Made by a program: the position numbers and the translations under genes. The notes under the pieces were generated by a model. It saw nothing but the letters and a program-made list of their open reading frames with translations. It did not search any database and was not told where the DNA came from. Positions 50,456 through 61,897 of a stretch of 64,000 bases of DNA are shown in pieces. Where the stretch lies: contig JACDOX010000034.1 of assembly GCA_014549065.1 (NCBI GenBank), forward strand, positions 3,577,191-3,641,190, in the 5' to 3' direction. The DNA comes from Cardinalis cardinalis. Its lineage: Eukaryota > Chordata > Aves > Passeriformes > Cardinalidae. Each line of letters begins with the position of its first letter. Position 1 is the first letter of the stretch.

Positions 50456-50945
50456 TTTGTAAATTTTTTCTACATACTGTACATTAATGAGAATAATCCC
50501 ATTCTCATTGGACATCTAAAGGCAGCATCAGTTATAACCAATATCNGACAACAAAAATACCAAATTTATACAATATCTAATACTCTAAGTCATTTAATCT
50601 GTAAGCAAAAGTACTATCATATATTCTGATGCTTCCATTTTGATGCTGAAATTTTCTAGAGGACAAAATCAAGTGCTAGAGAACCCAACCACATCTAAAC
50701 TTGAGATCTCATTAAAGTAATCTGTACCCCTCACAAGTTTAATTGCCATTAAGTCCTTTTCTTTTGTATAGTTTTTTCTCCTGAATTTTAATTTCAGAGG
50801 CAAATCAATTTTCCTTTAGCCCTTCTTTGGTGATTTCATAACACGATTGCGCAATAACCTTTGAAATTCAGAATCTGGATACTCTCACACAGCAGAATAT
50901 CTGTGGAAATCTGATGCATTAGATGACCTGCTGAAATTTCAGGTA

Positions 50946-51005
50946 CTATCTATAGCCTATAAAGCCTTACATGGCTTGGACCCAAGTCACTTGAGAGATT
51001 ATTGN
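50946..51005 (+). mobile_element. Possible L2/CR1-clade LINE relic
   Basis: One frame reads LSIAYKALHGLDPSHLRDY, close to the 'YKALHGLAPSYL' motif found near the C-terminus of ORF2 in L2/CR1-L3-type LINEs. Only about 20 codons match and the rest of the element is not recognisable, so chance or a different origin cannot be excluded. Confidence 0.35.
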
Positions 51006-52139
51006 TTTCTCACTGCCAATGATGTGTGTGGTAGCAATGTTCTCCTGTTTTCCACTCTTTACAAAGGAAAGATATGCACCCATCTGAACATTGTCTGCAG
51101 CATTTCCTGCATGCTCAGATTTCTTCAGACTTCTTTCTGCAACAGCCACCCTTTTTTGCTCTGGAGAAAACTGAATGTGGTTAGGAGATATATAGAGAGA
51201 ATAAGCGTTTGCTTGATTTAGGAACTGATTTAAATGATGATGAGATGTAATTTAGTCATATTTAGTGTATAATTAAATATTAGACCACCTAAAGCCTTGT
51301 ATAATGCCTTTATTATATTAAACTGAAATGAATAAAAACATAATCAACACCATTACTAATTTACTGGTGATTTATTGAGGTAACAGCTTTGCAACGCCAC
51401 AGGTGCACACACACTGCAGTGAACTCTATGTAGTTCAGGTCTGGGAGCCCTGATTAGATTGAGAAATATGCTGTGCATTTGTGCCCATCTTGACTGTGCC
51501 TGTGGTGCTAANGAAAGACTGCTGGGGACAGATAACTGCAATGGCCATGAGTGGTGCCTAGCTTGTGTCCATAAAAATAATATTATTTTTCATTCACTGA
51601 GTGAATTATCAAGTTCCAGTACATGGGAATGTTCCCTAGCCTTTTTACTTNACTTGTACTGAAATAGCACTTGCATCTGAAAGCAGCTTAGTTAGTTCAG
51701 ACAAGTGTTACAGATCTGGGCAGGCTTCTTGCCAGCTATTGTATGGTTATTCTTTTCCCTTTTGCAAGCTCTCCCATTGTCTTGAAGTCAGGGGAACTCA
51801 CAGCCCATACTTTGAAAACTAAACCAGATCAAGCACTGTGGTTATGTACAGTGGTACTGTTGTTTTAACATGGTGGTGTGGTTCGGGCCCCATCACGCTA
51901 CACAGACAAAGCCAAGAGGCCACTTCAGATAGCACTAACCAAGGCCTGCCCCTGATGGGCAGTAAGTATGAAGTCAACTTGTTCAGAGGACAGGAGAGAC
52001 TTTAATCATGAAAGCCTCTGTCTTGTGCTACCTGCCTCCAGAATGGTCCCAGCACATTCTGTTTACTAGCATAAATACAGTTCTAATATAATTTGCTTGG
52101 AACTCAGAAACATTCAACAAGATCCACATTCATTAGTTT
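51006..52139. other. Unassigned DNA
   Basis: Nothing recognised up to the LTR target site. Confidence 0.5.
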
Positions 52140-52144
52140 CTCTT
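52140..52144. repeat. Target-site duplication CTCTT (left)
   Basis: Five bases directly left of the LTR, identical to 52,813-52,817. Confidence 0.92.
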
Positions 52145-52203
52145 TGTCGTGGGATGACCGCTTTTATCCCAATATCGTGTATTATGTCTGGCAGTTGTGG
52201 TTT

Positions 52204-52206
<3 letters not shown>

Positions 52207-52241
<35 letters not shown>

Positions 52242-52253
52242 CCCCCCCCNCCC
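52207..52253. repeat. (CT)n then C-run within the LTR
   Basis: About 16 CT units followed by 14 C (one ambiguous base at 52,250), part of the LTR U3. Confidence 0.95.
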
Positions 52254-52376
52254 TCCCGGCCGTCTTGCCGCGGCGGGGCGGGGAGGGAGGAGGGAGGGGG
52301 ACTGGGTGCACTTTGGCCTTTTTGCTTTTGGCTTTTTGGCTGGCTGGCCTGCTTGCTTCTGCTTGCTGCTTCGCTT

Positions 52377-52463
52377 GCTTGCTACTGCCTTAGCCCTAGC
52401 TGATAGCTTGCTACTGCCTTAGCCCTATTCGCTTGCTTGCTACTGCCTTAGCCCTAGCTGATA
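52377..52463. repeat. Triple 29-bp tandem repeat in the LTR
   Basis: Three units of GCTTGCTACTGCCTTAGCCC start at 52,377, 52,406 and 52,435. The middle unit ends differently (TATTC) and is followed by a 4-base insertion. Such duplicated blocks are common in LTR U3 regions. Confidence 0.92.
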
Positions 52464-52812
52464 GCTGCCTTTTTTTCCCTTTGCTGCTCTCTGCGCTGTT
52501 TTTTTTTCCTTTTTCTTTTGTCCTCTCTTTCCTACCCTCCCCTGAAGATACTGGACCGGCTCTGGACCTGACCTGGGACGTCCGACGTCCGGCGGGATCT
52601 CTGGAGCCTGCGAGAGAAGCGTGGCACCCTCCACAACACTGAACTGGTTTTCTTNTCTTTTCTTGTGTTGGGGAGTGTTCTTTTGTTATTCGTCAATAAA
52701 TAGGTTTTGTTTTCCACTTTGCTCCTCCGAGGAATTCCTTCCCGAACCCGGTTTTTTTGGGGGGGGGACTCCCTTTTGGAGATTTCCCCTAATTTTGTCC
52801 TGAACCAGGACA

Positions 52813-52817
52813 CTCTT
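52813..52817. repeat. Target-site duplication CTCTT (right)
   Basis: Exact copy of the left duplication. Confidence 0.92.
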
Positions 52818-54511
52818 CTTTGAGAATTTTGCAATGTAGATAGAAGGGCTGAGTTTTACTGATGTTTAGTATTTCTTGGGATGATCAGCACAAGAGATGT
52901 ATGGTGAACAAGAGAAGTTTGAGTCTTGCAAAGATGTATCGCCCAAAATACATCTCATAATAGCTCATTATCTAGAAGATGACTATGTATTTCCAAACTT
53001 GCAGTATTTCAATACAATGTACACTGACTGCTTCTGAGATACCTCTTTCCCTAAAACACACTTTTCCCAAATTTTCTTACACTTTAAGTTTGATGTCTTG
53101 TAAAATAACTGATGCCAGTTCTGTAACAAACCTTATTGCTCCTCTAAATCCTCTCCAAAGCTGTAATGGGTTATCTATGTCTTTTCTTTTGAACTTCCTC
53201 ATTAAACCTTTCATTTTCAACCTTGAATTTACTTTAAACTGTTCAGAACTCTGTTCAAAAACAGGAATATTTTGGCTTGCCCAACAACACTTTTATTTTT
53301 TTACCAATTGTGAGAGATTATTACAAGGTTAAAGTGTTATGTGCCTTAAAATTTTCAAAAACCTTCAGCTGCAGAATCTTGAATTATGTTTTCTGTCCTC
53401 CTAAACATGCTGCTTGGAACCCCAGAATAGCAGCAGTACATTTTGTTCCACTTGGCAGCTGGGTGAACAACATGAACAGAGAGCAGACATAAGAAGGGGA
53501 CTCGAGACCAAAAATAGGCTTTTTAATTTTTCCTAGTTATTTGCTGCCAGATGGTTTCCCATAGTATTCCTCAAGTGTTTCCTCTGATATTACAGGGAAG
53601 TAAGCATTTTAAGAGCCCTTAGACCAATCTTTGTGGAGTGGATTGATGTGTTCAAATAGCAGGTATGACACATTCAAATAACTGAAAATGTGTTTACAGG
53701 AATCAGCAGTTTTGTTGGATGTTCATCGTAATCATTCTGATTGTTCTTTTTATTTCTTACCCCTTTTTTTCATTTTTGGAATATAGTTTATGAAAGACAA
53801 TGAACAGGTTTAAGTTATTGGTGTGAATATTCAGCTAAAAGGTATTTTACAAAGAAAGTGGTGTGAGAAAGGGCCATGTTTCCTTGCTTATATTTTCATT
53901 TAGTTGGACATGGTAAGCCATCTGAAATAAAAAAATGCAAGACACTGAGTGCAGATCACAGCTGAATTCAAATCTGCATTATTTATGGAAAACGAAAATA
54001 CAACTCAACCAAAGATCCAAACTTCAGATTATTCGCTCACCAAATATACTTCAATAATAGATTTCTACAGAGCTAATTGAACCTTCCTAATGTTGATGTG
54101 AGTTATGAGAGTACCAAGAATTCTCATAACATTAAAACTGAATGGAGTGATTACTGTAGAAACATAACTCCTGAACTGTAATAACTTGGCATCAATGATA
54201 GTGACATTTCAAGACAGGAATGGTGGAAAAATGCAGAAGTAATTTAATTTAAACCCATTTTTTCAGTAGGAAGGGATTTTTNAAGCCCTTCTACATAATG
54301 ATATTAAAATTAATTGAAAATATTTGTTCTTTCTTTTCAGTTCACTGCGTTTATTCTTAATAGATAACATGCTTTGAACTACAACAAAGTCCTTTTTCAA
54401 AAGATTTTATAGGGTATTGAAGCCCTGTCATATCTGAGGGCAGCAAGTTTAAAAATATATAGTGTGTCTAAGTATTAATAAAACCCAGCAGTACTTCAAA
54501 GTTTTCAAGTA
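52818..54511. other. Unassigned AT-rich DNA
   Basis: Nothing recognised. A 117-codon plus-strand open frame at 52,979-53,332 has no known motif. Confidence 0.5.
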
Positions 54512-55329
54512 AATCACAGAATAGTTTGGGTTGGAAGGGATCTTTAAAAATCATATAGTCCAACCCCCCCACCATCAGCTGGATCAGATTGCTCACAAAG
54601 CTCTATCCAATCTGACCTTGAATATTTTCAGGGACAGAGTCTCCATTCCTTCTCAGGGTAGCCTTTTCCACTATCTCACCAACTTCATTATGGAAAATAT
54701 CTTTTTATATCTAGTCTGAATCTACCCTCTTTTGGTTTGAAGCAATTACCCTGTGCCCTGTCACAGCAGGCTGTCCTAAAAAATCCTGTCCCCATCTATC
54801 TTAGCCCCATTTAGGTACTGAAAGATTGTTGGAAGGGCTTCCCCAAACATGGTCTTCTCCAGGCTGAACAGCCCCAGCTCTTCCAGCCTTTTGCCTTGGG
54901 AGAGGTGTCCCAGCGTTCTGGCCATCTTTGTGGACCTTCTCAGGAGNTGCTCCAGTAAGTCGACTCCCTTAACCACCTGGCCACTTTTCTTTTGGTGCAG
55001 TCCAGGGTACAGCTGGCTTTCTTGGCACCAGTGCACATCCCCAGTTCATGTCCAGAACCTCAGGCCCTCCTTGTCAGGGCTGCTCTCAATCCCTTCTTCT
55101 CTCTCCCATTTTGTATGAATATCAGGGATTACCCAAACCTACACGCAAGAANTTGCACTTTGCCTTGTTGAACACCATGAGATCCTCATGAGGCCACCTT
55201 TTGAGCTTATCCAAGTCCCTCTGAATGGCAGCCCATCCTTTGCCCATGTCAACCACATCACTCAGCTTGATGTCATCTGCAAATTTGCAGTGTGCGCACT
55301 TACACTGTCTATGTCATTGATGAATGAGT
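54512..55329 (-). mobile_element. CR1 LINE 3' 0.8 kb, minus strand
   Basis: This is the longest CR1 block. It begins with the reverse-complement 3' end ('AATCACAGAATAGTTTGGG') and continues through the 3' UTR ('ACCTTGAATATTTTCAGG'), the ORF2 C-terminus ('TCTTCTCCAGGCTGAACAGC') and the reverse-transcriptase side ('GCACTTTGCCTTGTTGAAC', 'GATGTCATCTGCAAATTTGC'). The last matches the reverse complement of the RT active-site region (ADD-type motif). It is broken by ambiguous bases and frameshifts and ends at the LTR's left target duplication TGAGT (55,325-55,329). Confidence 0.93.
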
Positions 55330-56246
55330 TGTGAGACTCTGTCCGAATTTTCCCTCATCTGCCTCATGATTGTCATTGGGGGACCACTGAAAAGAAGACC
55401 CCCCCTGTCTAGAATCTCTGGCTCTGAAGGAGAAAAGTCACAGGCCAAAGGCCCTGATACCTGAAAGGACAGTGTTAAGTTATTGTTGTCACAGGTGTGT
55501 TTGCTGTACACTGAGAAGAAGAAGGGGCACCATTGCCTATTTCCCTTTCAATAGAGCCTTGGAAGCTGTCCCACCCCTCAGCACGGCTGAAGTTCTCCTG
55601 AGTTTCGGGTGGTCCCCCACAGAAGACCCTCACCTGGTTTACAGCCACCATGANAGACAGACTGATGTAAGGAGCCTCTCCATCAAGGACTGAGACATGA
55701 CTGGAAACCCCAGCTGGGGGAGGTGTGTGGAGGAGGCAAGCTGACCAAAGAGAGATGTTTGGCTGCAGGTTGTGACCAATGGACCATGAAAACAGTGTCT
55801 CTCATTTACTGCTGAGAACACAGACTACCTGTTACATCAAGCTCATTTACTGCTGAGAACATGGACTACCTGTTACATCTATTCCTCCCCCACCAAAGGC
55901 CTTTGTTTCAGTTGCAAAATTTATTCTCCCCTTCTCCAACAAAAAAAGAGTATAATTGGTGTGCAAATGAACGATGCCTTTGAGATCTCCCTCGACTGCG
56001 AATCCTGGACCAAAGGACTTCGTCTCTGCGTTGGTAGCTATATCCCCCTCTCCGTCTCTCTCTTCTCTCTCTTTCATCTTTTTCTTGCCTTTAATCCCTC
56101 TATTGCATTTTTGCTGTGGTTATTTCAATAAAACTGCATTTGTTTTGATTATCACTGCAAACCCCCTTGTACTGTGTTGGTTTTTGCACCCTGAGATCAC
56201 TCCTACGAACCATCAGGTCATCCGTTTGCTAGGACAGATCCTGACA
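55330..56246 (+). mobile_element. Solo LTR (917 bp) with exact 5-bp target duplication TGAGT
   Basis: It starts TGTGAGAC, ends ATCCTGACA, and TGAGT is duplicated exactly at 55,325-55,329 and 56,247-56,251. Internal features on the plus strand: a 38-bp direct repeat (55,801-55,838 and 55,842-55,879), a (CT)-rich tract near 56,050, and AATAAA at 56,127-56,132 followed by about 115 bases of R-U5-like sequence to the end. No viral genes are present, so it is a solo LTR. It sits within CR1-derived sequence and is therefore younger than that CR1. A 5-bp duplication is typical of ERVL-type elements but not exclusive to them. Confidence 0.93.
55801..55879. repeat. Direct repeat in LTR, 41-bp period
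   Basis: Two 38-base copies starting CTCATTTACTGCTGAGAACA, separated by three bases, with a one- or two-base difference. Enhancer-like duplication typical of U3. Confidence 0.93.
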
Positions 56247-56251
56247 TGAGT

Positions 56252-56475
56252 GAAGTCACAGCAGTCAAGTGAAATTAGCAGTGACTGGAAAATAGGACAC
56301 ACTGCATCCATTTTTTAAAAGGATAGGAAGAAAGACCCTGTGAACTACCTGCCCTGTGCATGGAAAGAAACATCATGGAACTGTTTCTCCTAGAAGATGT
56401 GCTGAGGCACACAGAGGATAGGCAGGCAATTCAAGGCAACATGGCTCCACGGGGCAAAACTTGCCTGATGTATGT
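56252..56475 (+). mobile_element. CR1 LINE reverse-transcriptase segment, plus strand (inverted)
   Basis: The text 'AAAAGGATAGGAAGAAAGA', 'GTGAACTACCTGCCC', 'GAAACATCATGGAACTG', 'GAAGATGTGCTGAGGCAC' and 'CAACATGGCTCCACGG' follows the CR1 RT fingers region read on the plus strand. Its neighbours on both sides are CR1 on the minus strand. In CR1 order it falls between the two flanking pieces, so an inversion inside one copy is possible. Frame broken. Confidence 0.85.
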
Positions 56476-56524
56476 ATAGAAGCCAATCATTATTCCCTGA
56501 GTCCCTTGCCAAGGCCACTTCCAG

Positions 56525-56925
56525 TCCCACCTTAACCTTCCTGATCCCATTCCTACGCAACTACTGTGTCCCTATACTCTTCCTATGCCACTTGTCCCCG
56601 TTTCCTCTGCCTGTGCATTTCTTTGTCTCCCTTTAGTTTGACCAGAAGGGTGCTCAAACTGCCTCATCGTGCCAGTCTTATCTTCCTTTCCTGATTTACT
56701 AGCAATCAGGAGATCTGGAGAACACAAGCTCTTAGCCAGCCTGGAAGATGTCCTTAAAGATCTCCCGCTCTATTCTGCTCCCTTGTCCCTGAAGGCAGCT
56801 TCCCAGGGGGCCTTCTTGACCAACTTTGCAAAGAACTGGAGTTCTGCTTTCCTAAAATTCAGCGTCCTTGCTTTATTCTTCATTTGACTCATATCTGTCA
56901 GGACTGACTCCACCAGTGCTTAAGA
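56525..56925 (-). mobile_element. CR1 LINE ORF2 linker segment, minus strand
   Basis: The plus-strand text 'CCTTCCTGATCCCATTCC', 'CCACTTGTCCCCGTTTCC', 'AAAGATCTCCCGCTCTATTC', 'TTGTCCCTGAAGGCAG' and 'CTTTCCTAAAATTCAGCG' is the reverse complement of the CR1 linker between endonuclease and RT. It is the expected next segment 5' of the inverted RT piece. Confidence 0.85.
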
Positions 56926-59900
56926 CAGGAAGTGAAAGGTATCATTTAACATGCACTACTACAGATGAAATGCAAACATGCGTACGAAACTAGAAGAATT
57001 TTAGAAAAGCAGGTACATGTGTCACAGTTCGAAATTTTTATAGATTCAAGAAGGGACATAGTAGTTTACAGTAAGTGTGAATAACTAGTGGCATTCATAC
57101 TCCAATAAGGTGAACTGCAAATAATTTAGTGGCTCAAAGTTTACATCTTGAACTCATAAAAGAGGTTTTTATGAGAATCTTCGTTTAATTGTAGGTATTT
57201 TAGTCCTCAGTTTCTTGGAAATCAAGTTTGTTTGGGAACAAAGAATTTTAATTGTGTTTAGCTGTCATATTTAATAGCTTTGATTAGTAAAATTGACATT
57301 GATGTTCTCATTTTCTTTAATTCTAGACAGTAAAATTTTGGGTCCTATAGGTACAGCTAAATGAAACTATAGCAAAATTAAATATTTCCTTATGAATACC
57401 TAAAGCACCTATCTTTCTCCTCAGAAAAAAAATTTGCTTTTGGCAAGAGCACTGACGCTCTCCTGTTTGCAGCGGTGCATCATTCTGACCTGTGAGACAA
57501 ACCCGAAATGTGACAGCACAATGTGAAAAGACATGCTTTTCAGTTTTCACAGTACCACAATAAGTACAGCTTTCAGCTACATCAAAGCAGTAAATCATGA
57601 AGCCAGAAGCAAAAATTAAATAGTACCATACTAGTTTAAAAAAATAATTGTATACATGCTAATAGACAGATCTTAACATACAAAAGTTGTTTAATTGCAA
57701 TACTAAAGTAATTAGAAAATTCTTGAATGTGAGAGTGTGAGATTGTGAGTGTGAGATTGACTTTCCAGCTATGCAGCTTCCTCCAGTTGTCTGGGAAAAG
57801 ATGATACCTAACCTCCTGCTGCTGAGATCAGCTGGCTTTTCAGCATTGAATTTAATAAAAAGAGGAGTTTGATCTCTGCTTTGTGCAGTACTGCACTTGC
57901 ACATTCTGTTAAGAATTGACAACTAAAGGTCTTGGTGATTTGAAATAACACTCTGGCATTTGAATTACTGCTTCTAGTGCCTTCAATGAGTACCAGTCTT
58001 TATAAGGTGAAATACCTAGATTTAAGAAATAAAGTTATGAACTTGTTATTAAGGAGTAAAATCAAAAATTCCCTCTAAGAAATACCAGTCTCACAGACTT
58101 GAATTCCTTATTTATATATCAGTGGTGCAGTGCTAAAACTGCTAAAACTGTCTGGTAATAAAATGACCATTCAGCTGTAAATGAGACAGAAGGCATAATG
58201 CATTTTTAAGAGACTAAAATGCATTTTCTCAAAGAACATTCTCTGTCTTTTAATTGAAATTAGGCCATGATTTCCCCATTTTGCTATCAGTTAATATAAG
58301 CAGCAGTTATGAGTCAGTCAACTACATGAATGTGAGCAGNCATAAGTTCATCCAACTAAATTATTTGAACGTAAGACTCTCCAAGAAAAAAAAAAGCTCT
58401 ACAAAACTTCCCTCAAGCATATGGTAATGTATATGTAGAAGGACATTAACTTGTTGTCTCCTCATGCCTCCTGATGTCAATTCATGCTCTTGTTAAAATC
58501 TTACAGAGGTTTTGCTAACAGGTCTTCAAATGTTCTGAGGTTTAGAAACACAAATTAATGAGAAAACAGTTCTTTGTTCTTGCCTTGTATCAATATACAG
58601 TACAATCAGGTCAAACTGCTGCCATTCTGAAACACACACTTATTTGGCCTGTGTAAGCTTTTCTGCTCTTCCTTCCCCCTTCAGATTTTCTAGCATTTTC
58701 CATAATAGTAATAGCAAAAATGTTCAAGATTGATGCATTGAGCTACATATTCATTTAAATGGCACGCAAGTGTTAGACAATTTATAATTTTCTTCCTCTC
58801 ATCTATCTACTAAAGCAAGACGTATAATAAATTTTAATTCTTATAGAAGAGCAGTGATGAAATTATTTATCAGGCCAGTAGCACTTAGCTGTGGATCACT
58901 TTTGCAGAACAAGATCTGATATGCAATGGTATTTTAAAATATCTAAAAAAAAGGTAAAACAAAGAAAATTATTAAAATTTGAGATTAACTGCCATTAATT
59001 GGAAGAAAGATTGTTTAAGAAACATAATCAAGATATTGATTAAAATAATGATTGTAAAGGAATATTTTAAATGGATTCAAGATTTTGTGTTATCTTTTCT
59101 CCAACAATTTGTCAGATAGGAACTTCATGATCAAATAGAGGGATTGATTCAAAGATCTTGATAAATCCAATGTCTTCTGTCCACACACCCCCCCCATCAA
59201 ACTTTATCACTGTATTCTGTTGTGAAAGTTGATAGATTGATTTGGATCTGGAAGAAATAGGAAAAAACTTCTAACTAAATTTAACAAAATAATAACAACT
59301 GAAATTAGTAAGAAATTAAAGTAAATTAACATTTAGTACAAAACCTCTGCAATCTCTTACAGATTCAAATTCTTTTATATGTATATGTTAAGAAAAGTGA
59401 AGCTTATTAAAGCACCCACTCTGGAATTTTTAATTTATAGAAACATTATCTAATAATCTAAATACATACTTCTAAAACTTCCATCTTTCCAGGACCAACA
59501 AGATGAAGCATCTTTTGATTTTTACATCTCTTTATTTATATATTTATTATGTAAACTATTATTATGTAAACTATTATAGAAATGATGCTAATAATATATT
59601 GTTCCTCTGTGCATATACCAAACCACAGAAAATTATTATTCAAAGATCAAGAAAAAATATTAAAAGTGCTAATAAAATTCAAAAGGAAAATATAAAGAAA
59701 GAGTAGAAAATTAGTGTGGCAGGGGAAAAACACTGAGACTGGTCTTACTAGCAAAAATACTTTTTCTGAATCCCTTGTTAACGCCCATTCTCACAATGTC
59801 TACAACGAGAATAGATTTATAGCCTTTGGAGAAAGTATAATCACCTTTTCTATGATTAAATGTAGTATTTTAAGTTTAATTTTTACATAGCAACCCATGT

Positions 59901-60199
59901 TTTTTGGAAAATATCTAGCAAAATCTAGTGGCTTCCTAGCATAACACATTTGCAACAATGGGTAAAGGTGTACAAGTCTATATTTCTTCAACTTGAATAT
60001 GCTTCCCAAGGCAAAACAAGTGGAGAGGCTGTCAAGAATCCTCCCATAAGGTGAAGTTCAGATGTCTCTGGTTAGGCCACAATGCCATGTTTTTAAAACT
60101 TTTCTAATGGTCCACGTGACAATACATAATCTTTTAAATTCTGACAGGAAAAGCAACACAGGAATGTTTTGATTTTAAGTTTAATTCCTTTAATTCCAT
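56926..60199. other. Unassigned AT-rich DNA
   Basis: Nothing recognised. A tandem duplication of about 17 bp (TATTATGTAAACTATTA) lies near 59,545-59,576. Confidence 0.5.
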
Positions 60200-60600
60200 T
60201 TTAAGTTTAACACCAACAGAGCACCGTGGCACCAGGCCATTGAGCCCCATATGGGATGGCATCATTCACCCTGTGGTAGCTGTGCTGCTGTGGAGGCCGG
60301 GGCACATCATCATAATCTGAAAAACAGGAACTGGGAGAGAGTTTCTATGGCCCAGCAGATGTGCTGCTGCTCTGTGAGGGGGCAGATACAGCTTCTTGAT
60401 CATGCGCTCAGTTGGTCTCAGGAGTGGTTTTTTGCACACACTAATATTTTGAATATTTCTATCGTATATTTCCACTGTGATTGTTGCTAACCAGAAGAAC
60501 ACAGTGAGGAGGCACCATAATCTCCTGAGCAAGAAGCTGGACAGAGTGCAGACATCATTGCCACAAAGCTGCATCCAAAGTAGAGATATTTTAAGAATTA
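60200..60600. other. GC-richer patch with 102-codon minus-strand frame, unassigned
   Basis: This patch is richer in G and C than its flanks. A minus-strand open frame (60,266-60,574) has a hydrophobic segment in its first third, which could suggest a membrane stretch, and a plus-strand frame (60,251-60,490) overlaps it. No protein or repeat is recognised. It could be an old retrocopy, an unlisted repeat or chance. Confidence 0.25.
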
Positions 60601-61773
60601 CTACCCAGGATTTAAGGCCCTACATTTTATGCTCATCCCATTTGCTGAGCTAAAGCCTTCTCTCTGGATCTTAATCTTTGTAATAATATATCCCATCTCT
60701 GTGAAAGGCAAGGAACATNTTTTTCCTTGCAGCTTTTAACTCCTTTGAAGAAAATTCAACTGAGTACAAAGGGATCCAGACTGAAGATACCTTGAATGCT
60801 AATAGTACTAGTTTTATTGTTTACTACTGTTTCAGTGCATTGATATAATATTATTATGCAAAACATGAGCTAAAAAAGAAAGAACAAAGGAATTAAAAAA
60901 CCAAGAGCAGAACTGTGAAAAATCTTGGTTAATTTTAAATTAGTGGAATGTTTTATCTTCAGCATTAATTTTTTTAGGAGACTTGGAGAATGAGTAAACA
61001 AAGATTTTTCAATCATATGATTCTGTCAGGTAGAGTTTGATGACTTTTTAAATTACATGTCTCCCTCAATCTCAAAGGAGAAAATGACAGTTAAAGTTTG
61101 TTTTCATCAACCCAAATGTATTTTTCCCCCACAACATTAACTGCATGGCATCTACAGCACTGACAGCACGCTATTTGAATCCCAACATTTCAGTGCCAAA
61201 AGAAAATGAATATGTGTTATTAAGAAAATCCCCAAAGTTCTCCTCAGCAATGAGGAACTACAATCATGGATGCTGTAATTCTGTAAATAATAATTTATAT
61301 TCAATATTGCCCAAGTGCCACTAAGCTATTATAGCTACATGCTTGTAGATCTATCTTCAAACATATCTGCATGCAACTCATTCATAATCAGAATATGTAT
61401 TTGATCAGTTGAAGTNCATTTTTGGAAGGCAAATGCCTTGTTTAATGGTAATGAAATGAAGGCCTCAGAGTAGCTAATAAAGACTTAGCTAGTGGAAAGC
61501 TTTTTTTATACATTCACTTGCCCTCAGAACTCCTGAAGAACTGTGTGGTCCAGGTGATCAGACAGTGTCACACAGGCATCGATCGACACCACTTGTGATT
61601 CTTCCCACATGCTTGATCTGCTCCTGTATTAACCCTTCTCACAGCCCCAGACCTATGGGAATTACATCCTCCACTAACATCTTATTGTGAGATATGAAAT
61701 GAATGTCTTTTTGCCCTGTAGATGAAATTTTAAACTTCACCTTCAATAACATTTAAGAAATGCTTTAGACAAT
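60601..61773. other. Unassigned AT-rich DNA
   Basis: Nothing recognised. Confidence 0.5.
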
Positions 61774-61801
61774 TATTACATATTACATACTACATACTAC
61801 A
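61774..61801. repeat. (TAYTACA)4 heptamer repeat
   Basis: Four tandem heptamers: TATTACA twice, then TACTACA twice. Confidence 0.85.
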
Positions 61802-61897
61802 TCCTAGGCTGTGGACTATAATATATGATTCAGTGGAAAATTAGAGTATTTAAATGTACCTATTTAAATATAACAGTAGCTGTCTGCATAGTAATAT

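Larger units (their letters stand above)
52145..52812 (+). mobile_element. Solo LTR (668 bp), GC-rich, with exact 5-bp target duplication
   Basis: It starts TGTCGTGG and ends CCAGGACA, an 8-bp terminal inverted repeat with one mismatch, and CTCTT is duplicated exactly on both sides. Internal order: a (CT)n tract, C-run and GC-rich block with GC boxes; a triple 29-bp repeat (52,377-52,463); then AATAAA at 52,695-52,700 followed by an R-U5-like segment with a G-run. This gives plus-strand orientation. No viral genes remain, so it is a product of LTR-LTR recombination. Intact ends, duplications and CpG-rich text suggest a fairly young insertion. A 5-bp duplication is typical of ERVL-type elements but occurs in other classes. 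Confidence 0.95.

Noticed and set aside
52093..52422. 109-codon and overlapping frames as proteins
   Set aside because: They run through (CT)n, C-run and GC-rich LTR sequence and only encode low-complexity residues.
59503..59706. 67-codon Tyr/Asn/Lys-rich frame as a small protein
   Set aside because: Composition is that expected from AT-rich low-complexity DNA with a small tandem duplication.
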